Origin: Rhizomicrobium palustre
GTDB lineage: Bacteria; Pseudomonadota; Alphaproteobacteria; Micropepsales; Micropepsaceae
Direction: 5' to 3'
Length of the DNA: 64,000 nucleotides
Assembly: GCF_011761565.1 (NCBI RefSeq)
Contig: NZ_JAASRM010000001.1
Location: forward strand, 434,139-498,138
Each line of letters opens with the position of its first letter. Within the stretch, counting starts at the first letter, position 1. The translations under genes and the position numbers were made by a program. The notes under the pieces are model-generated. The model made no database searches, had not been told where the DNA came from, and saw nothing but the letters and a program-made list of their open reading frames with translations. Shown piece after piece: positions 25,195 through 34,243 of this stretch.

Positions 25195-26405
25195 GAGGCG
25201 TCTTCCTCGTATGTGCGCCGCGCGCGGCGCGAGAGCGAGGTCAGGATTTCATAGGGAATGGTGTGGGCGGCAGAAGCGACATCATCGAGGCTCTGGGTGG
25301 GGCCGATCAGCTCCACTTGATCGCCCGCATGCACGGGCCCTTCGACATCGGTGAGATCGAAGGTGAGAAGATCCATCGAGATGCGGCCCAAAATCGGCAC
25401 GCGCTTGCCCTGCACGGCCACGAACCCGACATTGGAGAGCGCGCGCAGAATACCATCGGCATAGCCGAGCGCGGCAGTGCCCAGAATGGAATTGCGCGTC
25501 AAACGATGGCTGGCGCTATAGCCCACCGTCTCGCCCTTCTCGGCTTGGCGCACCTGCATGATCGTCGCCGACAAGCTGACCACCGGCTGGAACGGGCTGG
25601 CGGGACCGCCTTGCGGATTGGCGCCATAAAGGCAAAGCCCGGGGCGAACCATGTCGAAGTGATAGTCCTTGCCGAGCAGGATACCGCCAGATGCCGAAAG
25701 CGAAGCCGGGCCTTCCGGCAGCATGGCGAGCGCGGTCTTGAAGCGATCAAGCTGCAGCCGGTTCATTTTGTGCTCCGGCTCATCGGCGCAGGCCAGATGG
25801 CTCATCCACAAGACCACGCGCAGGCCCGAGAGGCGGCGCGCATGTTCGCCCGCCAGGATCGACAACTCGCCCGCCGAAAGTCCCAGCCGGTTCATGCCGG
25901 TATCGAGATGCACGGCGGCATCGAGAGTCTGGTGCGTGGCGGCAGCCGCCGCAGACCAGGCCGCAATCTCGGCCAGAGAGTTCAGCACCGGTGTCAGGCG
26001 ATGGCAGATCAGCGCCGGCACCATGTCCGGCTGCGCGCCATCGAGAACGAAAATCTGCGCTTCGGGCACCAGCTTGCGCAGCGCCACGCCTTCCGAAAGC
26101 CGCGCGACAAAGAAGGTATCACAGCCTGCGCGTGCCAGGGTTTTGACGACTGGCGTAAGCCCTATTCCATAGGCATCGGCCTTGACCACGCCCGCCACGA
26201 CCGCGGGGCTTGCGAGCCTCTGCGCGGTACGAAAATTCTCTGCCACAGCGGACAAGCGCACAGACAAGCGCGCCGCTTCGAAGTCACTGACGATACCGTC
26301 ATCTACCCGATCCATGGGCGGACAATGCCGCCCGGAGCGCCCCTCGTCAAAGACAGATATGGGGTGCGGCGAACATGACGGTTCTGCGTCTGCGTTCTGC
26401 ACCAT
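25191..26405 (-). CDS. alr: alanine racemase
   Basis: About 404 aa from the ATG at 26405. The PLP lysine is in VVAGVVKADAYGIG, the catalytic Tyr region is GETVGYSASH, and LGYADGI and PILGRISMDLLTFDLT are family blocks. It makes D-alanine for peptidoglycan. The start is uncertain: the ATG at 26405 overlaps the upstream stop in a TGATG and has GGGGGA upstream, but homology begins at a later ATG, 26315 (MDRVDDGIVSDFEAARL). Located between a membrane protein gene and mlaE. Confidence 0.93.
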   Translation of the reverse strand: MVQNADAEPSCSPHPISVFDEGRSGRHCPPMDRVDDGIVSDFEAARLSVRLSAVAENFRTAQRLASPAVVAGVVKADAYGIGLTPVVKTLARAGCDTFFVARLSEGVALRKLVPEAQIFVLDGAQPDMVPALICHRLTPVLNSLAEIAAWSAAAAATHQTLDAAVHLDTGMNRLGLSAGELSILAGEHARRLSGLRVVLWMSHLACADEPEHKMNRLQLDRFKTALAMLPEGPASLSASGGILLGKDYHFDMVRPGLCLYGANPQGGPASPFQPVVSLSATIMQVRQAEKGETVGYSASHRLTRNSILGTAALGYADGILRALSNVGFVAVQGKRVPILGRISMDLLTFDLTDVEGPVHAGDQVELIGPTQSLDDVASAAHTIPYEILTSLSRRARRTYEEDAS

Positions 26406-27046
26406 CAGCGCCGTCCCCCGATGATATCGGCGACGCAAGGCGCGTTGGGGTCGATATTCTGCGGACAGCGCGGCGCGGTATTGCGTTCCTTGGCCTGCAC
26501 ATCGCTGGGACGAAGGGTTTCCTCGCGTTCCTGGGGCGTGCGCCCCTGCGGATCCAGAATGATATTGCCATAGCGGTCATAGACGAACTGCCAAGGCTTG
26601 TGTTTGCACTCGGAACGCATCTTGCTGTTCAGATACTCGAAGCTATTGGCGCCACAGGCCAAAGAGCGGCCCAAGGCCAGGCCCAGATCGGTGATGGCGT
26701 TGTTCTCTTCCTCCTTGGGCCTGATGATTTTGGGCACCAGGAGCGGATTCACCGCGGAATCGGATTTTTGGTCCTTCTTGGGGGCGGGCAGCACCTTGGG
26801 GGCCTGAGACGGCAACTCCAGATTGAGCCATGTCAGTCGTTCCAACTTGGGCTTGGGGACCACCTCCAAAACCCCGTACTGGGCGAGAATCAGCAGCCAG
26901 ACGAAGAGGATATGCAGGCAAATCACGGCGCCGATGGCGAAGCTGCGGCGGCGGGCACGATGGGCCGACGCGTCAGCCGCATGGATCCGGGCAGTAAGCT
27001 CGGCCATGAGGGCGGCGGACTCTCCTACCAAAGACGACTGTGCCAC
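26405..27046 (-). CDS. single-pass membrane protein of unknown function
   Basis: 213 aa. A basic N-terminus (HRARRRSF) precedes one membrane helix (AIGAVICLHILFVWLLILA, residues ~37-55), then a Pro/Lys-rich periplasmic segment (SQAPKVLPAPKKDQK) and a C-terminal part with four Cys (SLACGANSFEYL, SECKHKPWQF, APRCPQNI, NAPCVADI) that could form disulfides. No known family is recognised. It is first in the operon with alr, mlaE and mlaF, so a role at the envelope is plausible. Confidence 0.72.
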   Translation of the reverse strand: MAQSSLVGESAALMAELTARIHAADASAHRARRRSFAIGAVICLHILFVWLLILAQYGVLEVVPKPKLERLTWLNLELPSQAPKVLPAPKKDQKSDSAVNPLLVPKIIRPKEEENNAITDLGLALGRSLACGANSFEYLNSKMRSECKHKPWQFVYDRYGNIILDPQGRTPQEREETLRPSDVQAKERNTAPRCPQNIDPNAPCVADIIGGRR

Positions 27047-27148
27047 CCGAATGCCTACTGGAGTGAAGGGAACGACGGAGGGGCAGTTTATGCCATTTGC
27101 CCCGCCACGGCGACTATAGCGTTGGATGTAATGATCTTTCGGGGAAGC

Positions 27149-28174
27149 TCAATCCCAAACAACAGGGATTTGCAGCACCCCGCGCGCCCTTTCAACCCTC
27201 TTCGAGCGCCAAAGCGCCAGCGCAGCCTGCCATTTACCCTCCCAGCCCGGTTGCCGCCGCCCCAGAAGCGGGGTTCCTTCCTGGGAATGCTGCGACAAAG
27301 CGCGGCGCACCGCCTCGGGGGCGAGCGGGCGGTTCAGAAAGGCGGCGAGCGCGGCAGCGGCCTCGCTTGGGGCCGAGACCCAATCCTCAAAGCGCATCAG
27401 ATGGCAGTCGCTGGTCTGGCAGAGGGTCTCGTAGCATTTGAGGGCGGTCAGATATTTCCGCACCGCTTTCTCGGGCCCAGCCCCGAATACCTGCGCGGTG
27501 GAGCGGGCCCAGGCCTCGAAGCCGCGGAAGAGGACAATGGTCTTCGCCTTGGGGTTGCGAACAAAGAGCTCGGGCGCGCGGGCGCATTCGGCCCGAAGCT
27601 TGATCACGGGGCTCGCCCCCAAAGCCGCGCTGAGGTCCCCGCTCAAATTCCACATCGCGGCGCGAAAGGGTCTGGCCAGCGGATTTCTCCGCAGCAGGGG
27701 ATGGACGAGCTGGCTGTAGAAATCCGGCTCCGACACCGAAGGCACACCGGCTTCGGCGAGGACGCGCGCGATCAGGGTCGAGCCGACACGGCCCGGCGAA
27801 AAAAGAAATACAGGGTCTGCATATTTTTTGGCCGCAGGCAGCAACGGGCCGTGTTCGAGCGGAACCGAAACGATGCGTCCCGCCGTGCGGCGCAAATGCA
27901 GATAGTAGAACGGCGCCGCCTTCACCGCCTCGACATCATCGCTGCGCACATAAAGCGCACGGCGATGCATGAAATCGAAGCAGTATGGAAAAGCTGTCCC
28001 CGCACCCGGCACAGATCTTTCACCGCAAACGAAATCAGCGGCAGACGCTACAGAGATGCGCGAGTCATTGCGCCGTCTTTGTACAGAAGATTCAAATATC
28101 ACGCGGTTATCGGCCATTTCCGTCACGTCGCAAAATCTATCAACTGTCGGAACGGCGCTCTCCGTCGACAGCAT
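27149..28174 (-). CDS. sulfotransferase-like protein
   Basis: 341 aa. PVFLFSPGRVGSTLIARVLAE near residue 125 is the P-loop-like 5'-phosphosulfate site of PAPS-dependent sulfotransferases, and LFRGFEAWARSTAQVFG fits the 3'-phosphate-binding segment with its Arg/Ser. The closing PGWEGKWQAALALW is common in the family. It probably sulfates a carbohydrate or lipid acceptor. The N-terminal ~100 residues are variable; an ATG at 28117 is an alternative start. It is divergent from a GT25 glycosyltransferase across an AT-rich gap, consistent with a surface-polysaccharide role. Confidence 0.75.
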   Translation of the reverse strand: MLSTESAVPTVDRFCDVTEMADNRVIFESSVQRRRNDSRISVASAADFVCGERSVPGAGTAFPYCFDFMHRRALYVRSDDVEAVKAAPFYYLHLRRTAGRIVSVPLEHGPLLPAAKKYADPVFLFSPGRVGSTLIARVLAEAGVPSVSEPDFYSQLVHPLLRRNPLARPFRAAMWNLSGDLSAALGASPVIKLRAECARAPELFVRNPKAKTIVLFRGFEAWARSTAQVFGAGPEKAVRKYLTALKCYETLCQTSDCHLMRFEDWVSAPSEAAAALAAFLNRPLAPEAVRRALSQHSQEGTPLLGRRQPGWEGKWQAALALWRSKRVERARGVLQIPVVWD

Positions 28175-28286
28175 TTGTATTTTTTTGTCCCAACGAGGTC
28201 ACCACGCACGCCTTCCAACACCTCTAAGAACGGAGATCGAAAAAATATGCGTTCATGACACGGAGCCAATGTGAGTACGGACGCGA

Positions 28287-29138
28287 ATGAAGCTTTTTGT
28301 GATCAATCTCGCAAGACGAAATGATCGTTTGGCTCAGATGACGCGAGAGCTTCAACGCCTTCGCCTCTCTTTTGAAACCATCACGGCTATTGATGCCGAA
28401 GATGTGAGCAATGCATTCTTGGCGCAGCATTTCACGCCTTCGGGGCCGCTTGGAAAATTGCCTAAGGGCGATCAGTGCTGTTCCATCAGCCACAAGAAGT
28501 GCTGGGCGGCCTTTATCGGCAGCGGCGCGCCTTACGCGACGATATTGGAAGATGATGTGCGCCTTGATCCCGCCGCGGCGAGCCTGCTCGGTGATCTTCG
28601 TTGGCTGCCGCAAGGCATAGATCTTTTAAAGCTTGAGCATTTTGGGCCCGAGAGCCAGCGCGTGCTGATCGGTGCGCGTCAGGAGATCGGCCGCGGGCGA
28701 AGCATCGCTCCCATTCTGTCGCGCCATACGGGCGCGGCGGCCTATATCCTTTCACGCCGCGCTGCACTGGAGCTTCTGACCATGGACCGCTGGAACGTGC
28801 CGGTGGATCACCTGCTCTTCAACGCCAATGTCTCGCCCGTGGCTGAGAAGCTGAAGCCATTTCAGCTTCTGCCTGCCATCGCGCGGCAGGAACAGCGCGC
28901 GACATCGGACATCAAGCATTGGCGTGTTGCGGATCGCGGACTTAGCCCTGCCCTCATTCGCCGCGAGATCGTGCGCGCCTATTATGAGACGCGCCTCTTG
29001 CCGCGCCAGATCGCGGCGGTGCTCAAAGGCACCGCGCATCTTGCCAAAGTCGCCAATGCCGAGCTTGCGCCAGAGAACGCGGCGCCCGCCTTCTACCCCG
29101 AAGCACAGGTGCTGCTCCGTCAAAGGCGTCTGGCTTAA
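28287..29138 (+). CDS. glycosyltransferase family 25 (LPS-type)
   Basis: 283 aa. FVINLARRNDRLAQMTRELQ is the GT25 opening, CSISHKKCWAAFI the acceptor-donor loop, and ATILEDDVRLDP the DxD-like metal motif. C-terminal RHTGAAAYILSRRAALELL is also typical. GT25 enzymes add galactose to lipooligosaccharide or to other surface glycans. It is divergent from a sulfotransferase-like gene and convergent with dnaB, overlapping it by 4 nt. Confidence 0.88.
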   Translation: MKLFVINLARRNDRLAQMTRELQRLRLSFETITAIDAEDVSNAFLAQHFTPSGPLGKLPKGDQCCSISHKKCWAAFIGSGAPYATILEDDVRLDPAAASLLGDLRWLPQGIDLLKLEHFGPESQRVLIGARQEIGRGRSIAPILSRHTGAAAYILSRRAALELLTMDRWNVPVDHLLFNANVSPVAEKLKPFQLLPAIARQEQRATSDIKHWRVADRGLSPALIRREIVRAYYETRLLPRQIAAVLKGTAHLAKVANAELAPENAAPAFYPEAQVLLRQRRLA

Positions 29139-30568
29139 GCCTGATCTTCGGCGAGGTTCGAGAAGCGCGTATAGGCGGATTCGAACACGAGCTGGATGTT
29201 GTTGGTCGAGCCGTGACGGTGTTTTTCGACCAGAATTTCGGCGCGACCAAAGACGCGTTCGCACTTTTCCAGCCATTTGGCATGTTCGGGCGTGCCCGGC
29301 TCCGGCTCGCGGGATTTCAGATAGTATTCCTCGCGGAACACGAACATCACCACGTCGGCGTCCTGTTCAATCGAGCCGGATTCGCGAAGGTCTGACAGCA
29401 CCGGGCGCTTGTCGTCACGGGCATCGACACCACGCGAGAGCTGAGACAGCGCCACCACCGGCACGTTCAGCTCTTTGGCGAGGGTCTTCAGGCCCTTGGT
29501 GATCTCGGTGATTTCCTGCACGCGGTTTTCCGCCCGCTTGGAGGGCGTGATGAGCTGCAGATAGTCGATCATGATGACGCCGATATTCTTTTCGCGCTTC
29601 ATGCGGCGCGCGCGCGCCACGAGCTGGGCGATGGAGATACCGCCAGTGTCATCGATGTAGAAGGGAACGCTGGAAAGCTCCTGCATGGTGAGCACGAACT
29701 TGTTCCATTCGTCTTCGTTGAACTTGCCTGAGCGGATTTTCCACATCTCGATTTCGGCGCGCTCGGAAAGCACGCGGCCTGCCAATTGCTGGGCGGCCAT
29801 TTCGAGGGAGAAGAACAGCACCGGCGCACCGCGCGGCAGCTCCACGCCTGCGGCCATATCCTGGGCATAGGCGAAAGCGGCGTTGAAGCCCGCATTCACC
29901 GCGAAGGCGGTTTTACCCATACCTGGGCGGCCGGCAATGATGAGCAGGTCGGAAGGCTGGAAACCGCCGATCAGCTTGTCGAGTTCATAGAAGCCCGTGG
30001 TAACACCGGAAATCTTGCCGCCGCGAAGCTGCGCCTTTTCGGCCAGCTCCACCGCCATGCGCAAGCTCTGGCCGAAATCGATCGGGCCTTCGCCATAGCG
30101 CGCGCTGTCGGAGACACGATAGAGCGCTTTTTCCGCTTCTTCGATCTGCTCCTGCGGCGGCTTATCGAGCGGAGCTTCATAGGCGGTGTTGACGATCTCC
30201 TCGCCGATATGGATCAGGGTACGGCGGATGGCGAGATCGTAGAGGATTTTCGCCAAATCTTTGAGGTTCGGCAGCGCGGGCGCCGCCGCCGCGAGGCCTG
30301 CAAGATAGGCATGTCCGCCCACTTCGGCGAGGCCCGGATCGGCCTTCAGCGCAGCGTGCAACGTGAGCGGCGTGATGATGGTGCCGTGTTTTTCAATCGA
30401 AATCTGCATCGCCTCATAAAGGCGCTGATGCAGCGGATCGTAGAAATGCTCGGTCTTCAGGACAGCCGATACCGCCTCCAGGGCGCGATTGTCCACCAGG
30501 ATGGCGCCAAGCACGGCCTGCTCGACTTCGATGTCGTAGGGAATATGTCGATAAGCTTCCTGTTCCAT
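29135..30568 (-). CDS. dnaB: replicative DNA helicase DnaB
   Basis: 477 aa. The N-terminal domain begins HIPYDIEVEQAVLGAILVD; the RecA-like motor has Walker A GRPGMGKTAFAVN, Walker B VIMIDYLQLI, and AALSQLSRGV-type motif H3 (VPVVALSQLSRGVDARDDKRP). DnaB is the hexameric fork helicase. The ATG at 30568 is at the family position. There is no intein. Its neighbour set, with alr and radA-cvpA-purF further on, is an alphaproteobacterial order broken here by accessory DNA. Confidence 0.97.
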   Translation of the reverse strand: MEQEAYRHIPYDIEVEQAVLGAILVDNRALEAVSAVLKTEHFYDPLHQRLYEAMQISIEKHGTIITPLTLHAALKADPGLAEVGGHAYLAGLAAAAPALPNLKDLAKILYDLAIRRTLIHIGEEIVNTAYEAPLDKPPQEQIEEAEKALYRVSDSARYGEGPIDFGQSLRMAVELAEKAQLRGGKISGVTTGFYELDKLIGGFQPSDLLIIAGRPGMGKTAFAVNAGFNAAFAYAQDMAAGVELPRGAPVLFFSLEMAAQQLAGRVLSERAEIEMWKIRSGKFNEDEWNKFVLTMQELSSVPFYIDDTGGISIAQLVARARRMKREKNIGVIMIDYLQLITPSKRAENRVQEITEITKGLKTLAKELNVPVVALSQLSRGVDARDDKRPVLSDLRESGSIEQDADVVMFVFREEYYLKSREPEPGTPEHAKWLEKCERVFGRAEILVEKHRHGSTNNIQLVFESAYTRFSNLAEDQA

Positions 30569-30968
30569 CCCGTACCCGGCGCAACAATGTTAGGAGAGGC
30601 GAGCTGAGTCGCGAAACGAAGGGCTGGCAAAAAGCAGACAGCGGGCCATCAACGCAAGCGGTTTATTGGTTTGGTCACAGATAAATGCCATTCCGCGTCC
30701 GCGTGCCACCCCCAGCCCGGTCTGCGCCTCCCAGATTAGTGTTGATAACTCGCCCCTGCCGCGTAGGCACAGCTTTTTAGCTATTGCATCGCAAGGCTTT
30801 CGCGTTCCTCGCGTTTTGCCCGCCAGCCGGATTGAAAGCCATTCGCTCTTGGCTTTCCTAAGCCGGTTTGGGGCGAGCGCCCTTGAACTTCCGAGGGTAA
30901 GGATTACATTTTAATAATCGCGGCGTTTCTGTGCGACGGCGATTATTCAGCCCAAGGGGATGGGTTTG
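30569..30968. other. 400-nt intergenic region with leader hairpin
   Basis: No convincing gene is seen between dnaB and the small membrane protein at 30969; an 82-residue frame here looks non-coding. Its one clear structure is AATAATCGC (30913-30921) pairing with GCGATTATT (30939-30947) across a 17-nt loop, shortly before the ribosome site AAGGGGA at 30954. Confidence 0.5.
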
Positions 30969-31175
30969 ATGCAGGTGCCGGGTTTCGTTGTTAGCAGCGT
31001 GGCTTTCGCGATTGTCTTTCCGCTACTCAGTTGGCTTTTCAATCGCAAGCACTTCAATTGGCGCAATATTGCCCTCGCCATTGCGATATTCACGCTCATC
31101 ACGTGGCTGAATAGTGTGACTGGCTTCATGAAGCCGCTGACGGATGCAGTGAATGCCGCTTTGGGTTTGAAATAA
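30969..31175 (+). CDS. small two-helix membrane protein
   Basis: About 68 aa. AAGGGGA lies 8 nt upstream of the ATG at 30969, which favours this over the ATG at 30960. Two hydrophobic segments (FVVSSVAFAIVFPLLSWLF and IALAIAIFTLITWL) are separated by the basic RKHFNWRN. No family is recognised. It precedes a membrane-tethered LuxR regulator by about 50 nt and may be cotranscribed with it. Confidence 0.6.
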   Translation: MQVPGFVVSSVAFAIVFPLLSWLFNRKHFNWRNIALAIAIFTLITWLNSVTGFMKPLTDAVNAALGLK

Positions 31176-31222
31176 CCCGCAGCACCTTGGCAGTGATCGC
31201 ACTCCTATGCTTTGCTGACGAA

Positions 31223-31636
31223 ATGTGGCGGAGCATCCTGGCTTATGGTGTGGCGCTGGCGGCGGCGGCCTTTCTGCTCGATTGGCTTGAGCTGAAGTTC
31301 GCCATGCGTCTTCTGTCGCCCTCGCTTTATGCCTTTGTCATCGCGCTGCTGTTCGCTGGCCTCGGGATTTGGACCGGCTACGCGCTGACGCTGCGGAAAG
31401 TTATGCCTATCTTCGAACGCAACAACGCGGCCATCGCAAGCCTTGGTCTTTCCCCGCGGGAGATCGGCATTCTGGAGCTTTTGGCGGCGGGAAAATCCAA
31501 CAAGGAAATTGCCCAAAGCCTCGCCATCTCGCCCAACACGGTGAAGACCCATGTCGCGAACCTTTACGCCAAGCTGGACGCGGGACGGCGCACCGAAGCC
31601 ATCCATAAAGCCCGCGAACTGGCGATCCTGCCTTAG
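31223..31636 (+). CDS. membrane-anchored LuxR-type HTH regulator
   Basis: About 137 aa. Two membrane helices (AYGVALAAAAFLLDWLEL and YAFVIALLFAGLGIWTGYAL) are followed by a complete LuxR HTH (LSPREIGILELLAAGKSNKEIAQSL, ISPNTVKTHVANLYAKLDAG split in two here). The sensor part is thus only the membrane hairpin. The ATG at 31223 (MWRSIL) matches what I recall of relatives; the frame is open to a TTG at 31187. A DUF4199 membrane protein follows, a recurring partner for this type of regulator. Confidence 0.83.
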   Translation: MWRSILAYGVALAAAAFLLDWLELKFAMRLLSPSLYAFVIALLFAGLGIWTGYALTLRKVMPIFERNNAAIASLGLSPREIGILELLAAGKSNKEIAQSLAISPNTVKTHVANLYAKLDAGRRTEAIHKARELAILP

Positions 31637-31733
31637 AAAAAAGGCTGAAAACGGCCAAATCACCCTTTCGGGCGATGGCGAGGCTTGGGTTTCCATGCTC
31701 CGCTAGGCACGATCTGAAGCTGGGGAGATTTGT

Positions 31734-32261
31734 ATGATCCGCATCATTTTAGTGTTTGGCGCGCTTTCCGGGCTGGTGCTCATCGCCTCGCTCGGCCTCA
31801 CCATGTTCCTGCATGACCATGCCGTGAAATTCCCCGAATGGATGGGCTATGTCATCATGCTCGCGGCGTTGAGCCTGATCTTTGTCGGCGTGAAGCGCTA
31901 TCGCGATCAGGTCAAAGGCGGTGTCATGCGCTTTGTCGACGGCGCAAAAGTGGGGCTTGGCATCGCCGCCATCGCCAGCATCACCTATGTTCTGGCCTGG
32001 GAAGTCTATCTCTGGCTAACCGATTACCGCTTCTTTCCCAATTACATGCAGAGCGTGATCGCCGCGAAAAAAGCCGCCGGGATTTCGGCCGCTGACCTCG
32101 CCAAGCTGACCGCGAGCCTGCAAGCGATGGCAGAGTCCTACACCCATCCCTTAAGCCGGATGGCGATCACCCTGACCGAGATCGCCCCGCTCGCACTTAT
32201 TGTGGCGCTGATCTCCGCCGCGGTGCTGAGGTTTCACCGCATCCTTCCGGCACGCGGTTAG
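31734..32261 (+). CDS. DUF4199 family membrane protein
   Basis: 175 aa with four hydrophobic helices, including IILVFGALSGLVLIASLGL near the start, YVIMLAALSLIFVGVKRYRDQ, VGLGIAAIASITYVLAWEVY and a final IAPLALIVALISAAVL. The KRYRDQVKGG loop after helix 2 is a DUF4199 hallmark. Function is unknown. It follows the LuxR-type gene by about 100 nt and is convergent with the ArsC-like gene, overlapping it by 4 nt. Confidence 0.82.
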   Translation: MIRIILVFGALSGLVLIASLGLTMFLHDHAVKFPEWMGYVIMLAALSLIFVGVKRYRDQVKGGVMRFVDGAKVGLGIAAIASITYVLAWEVYLWLTDYRFFPNYMQSVIAAKKAAGISAADLAKLTASLQAMAESYTHPLSRMAITLTEIAPLALIVALISAAVLRFHRILPARG

Positions 32262-32605
32262 CCGAAGATTTCTTCATAGCGCTCGGGCTTGAAACCGGCT
32301 TCGGTAACGGAGCCGGTTTCCACAATCGGGCGCTTGATCATGGAGGGATTGCCCATCATCAGCGTGATGGCTTTGGCTTGGGTGAGGTCTTGCTTATCTT
32401 CATCCGGCAGCTTGCGAAAGGTCGGACCGGCGCGGTTGATCACCTTTTCCCAACCCAGCGCCTTGCACCATTCGGTGAGCTTGGCCTTGGTCACGCCGGA
32501 CTTCTTGTAGTCATGGAAGTCATACGCGACGCCGTTGGCTTCCAGCCAGGTGAAAGCCTTTTTCATCGTGTCGCAATTCTTGATGCCGTAGATCGTGACA
32601 GACAT
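32258..32605 (-). CDS. ArsC/Spx-family reductase (YffB-like)
   Basis: 115 aa from the ATG at 32605. TIYGIKNCDTMKKAFTWLE carries the single active-site Cys, and RPIVETGSVTEAGFKPERYEEIF ends the fold. This set is typical for YffB/ArsC-like thiol reductases, which are not proven arsenate reductases. The longer frame to 32857 overlaps thpR and looks non-coding. The two genes lie 41 nt apart on the same strand. Confidence 0.9.
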   Translation of the reverse strand: MSVTIYGIKNCDTMKKAFTWLEANGVAYDFHDYKKSGVTKAKLTEWCKALGWEKVINRAGPTFRKLPDEDKQDLTQAKAITLMMGNPSMIKRPIVETGSVTEAGFKPERYEEIFG

Positions 32606-32645
32606 TCGGGGAATCCTTTCGCCCGCGATCTTATGGACAGGCGTT

Positions 32646-33245
32646 TTACAGGCAAGAGCGATTGAGCGGCCAGCGGCGCAGGATCTGGAACTCGCCCAAT
32701 GGATCGCCCCGCAGCAGCGCAAGACCGGTGATCGACATCCCATAAGGCTCGATAGCGGTGAGTGGTATCTGGCCAACGCCCGTGGCGAGCGCGATATGCG
32801 GCACGCCCTCGTCTGCCCGAAGCCCATGTTTCTGCACCGCTTCGGCGAGCTTTTCATGCAGCGCAGCGAGCTTAGGATCGCTGCTGGTCAAGGCGAGTAC
32901 GCGCTTCGTCCGCCCGAGGCTGGAAAGAACATCAAAGCGCAAGGAAAGCCCAGCCGCCGCCACCGATTGCCCTACGAGCTTGGCGGCATAGAGCATGGCG
33001 TCCGTGGGCTCGCCCAGACGCTGCAAAGCGATGTGCAGCCGCGTGGGCTTGATCGGCGTGCCATCCATCTCTTCTTCGGCGAGGAAGCGCTCGGCAAAGC
33101 GCGACAGCTTGAGGGCATGCGCCTCATCCGGCATGGCCGCGAAGAACAGCCGCTCGGCCTTCTTGGCGCGTGGCGGCGCGGGACGGAGAAATTCGAACCC
33201 AGCTTGAACCGGCCCCGATTTGAGCTTCACCGCACCACGCTGCAT
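32646..33245 (-). CDS. thpR: RNA 2',3'-cyclic phosphodiesterase (ThpR/LigT), altered motifs
   Basis: About 199 aa. The 2H phosphoesterase layout is clear: PTRLHIALQRLG near residue 80 and GVPHIALATGVG near 170. The usual motifs are H-x-T/S-x; here both have Ala in the Thr/Ser position (HIAL), while the His residues remain. The canonical enzyme opens 2',3'-cyclic phosphates or ligates tRNA halves; activity may be reduced or altered here. It starts at the ATG at 33245 or at 33263. LFFAAMPDEA is the usual first strand. Confidence 0.82.
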   Translation of the reverse strand: MQRGAVKLKSGPVQAGFEFLRPAPPRAKKAERLFFAAMPDEAHALKLSRFAERFLAEEEMDGTPIKPTRLHIALQRLGEPTDAMLYAAKLVGQSVAAAGLSLRFDVLSSLGRTKRVLALTSSDPKLAALHEKLAEAVQKHGLRADEGVPHIALATGVGQIPLTAIEPYGMSITGLALLRGDPLGEFQILRRWPLNRSCL

Positions 33246-33486
33246 GCAAAAACCACCTCTCACGCAGACTCAGATATAGAACAAAGCAGGAACTTATGAC
33301 AAGATGGCGGACGCGAGGAGGAAGATGGTTCGCGCGCCATTTCAGCATTGCGAACGCCACATTTTTAGCAATGGAGCGCGCCTAAGCCCCGTGCCCGCGC
33401 CACTTCGTACTGTTTGGGGTGGGGTGCTTGATTGTCGCTGCCAAGCCCTTTAGCTCGCGCGGGACAAAGACAGATTGGAGGCCAAA

Positions 33487-34104
33487 TTGGCCGAGACCAG
33501 CGCGCATCAAGCTCGCCCGCATACGCTGATCGACGATGCCTATGCCTTTTACACCGGCACCGCACTGATCGCGGTTGGCGTGATGCTTTTGAAAGCGGCG
33601 GGGCTGGTGACAGCCGGCGTCGCAGGCATCGCGCTGGTGCTCTCCTATCTCTTTAAGCTCCCTGTGGGCGTGCTTTTCACCCTCGTCAACCTGCCCTTCT
33701 TTGCCTTTGGCGCGCTGACCATGGGGCGCACCTTCATCGTGAAATCGGTGATTGCCTCCACAGCGGTATCGCTTGGAATGATTGTGGCGGCGGCGGGGAT
33801 GCATATCGGCCCGATCAACACGGCTTTCGCAGCCATCGCAGGCGGCACGATCATCGGTGTCGGCATTCTCGCCATCGCACGGCATGGCTCGGGCGTCGGC
33901 GGCACGCTGATCGTGTCCTTATGGTTCTATCGCTCCCGCGGCATCAATGTCGGCGTAACCGCGCTGGTGATCGATCTGATGATCCTGACGGCCGCTGCCT
34001 TTACGGTGAATGCCGTCACGCTGTTCTGGTCGGTCTTGAGCGCGGTCGCCATTCATCTGACGCTGTTCGCCTGGCATCGCCCGGGGCGCTATATCGGCTA
34101 CTAA
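33487..34104 (+). CDS. YitT family membrane protein
   Basis: About 205 aa from a TTG at 33487, preceded by GGAG with 6 nt spacing; a TTG at 33475 is the other choice. It has five to six hydrophobic helices with the YitT/DUF161 pattern GTALIAVGVMLLKAAGLVTAGVAG (in parts) and NLPFFAFGALTMGRTF. The soluble DUF2179 domain common in Gram-positive members is absent. Function is unknown. Confidence 0.85.
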   Translation: MAETSAHQARPHTLIDDAYAFYTGTALIAVGVMLLKAAGLVTAGVAGIALVLSYLFKLPVGVLFTLVNLPFFAFGALTMGRTFIVKSVIASTAVSLGMIVAAAGMHIGPINTAFAAIAGGTIIGVGILAIARHGSGVGGTLIVSLWFYRSRGINVGVTALVIDLMILTAAAFTVNAVTLFWSVLSAVAIHLTLFAWHRPGRYIGY

Positions 34105-34243
34105 AGCGGGAATAGATGTAGGCCACATGCGGCAATCTTCCGGCCCTTACAAAAAGGTCGGCACCTGGAAATGCCGCGCGAAGGGCCTAGATTGAGGCTG
34201 TAGCCGCCGGGCTTTCTTCCGGCGCAGCAAAGGAGCCCTGCCG

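Noticed and set aside
23640..25254. Long plus-strand open frame running from the KHGKYT gene across mlaF and mlaE
   Set aside because: It is exactly antisense to two well-supported genes and has His/Asp/Arg-rich composition typical of the reverse frame of GC-rich coding DNA.
26375..28258. 627-residue plus-strand open frame
   Set aside because: Antisense to the sulfotransferase-like and membrane protein genes, both of which have recognisable motifs or features.
30666..30914. 82-residue open frame between dnaB and the small membrane protein
   Set aside because: No ribosome site, no domain, and Pro/Ser/Arg-rich composition.
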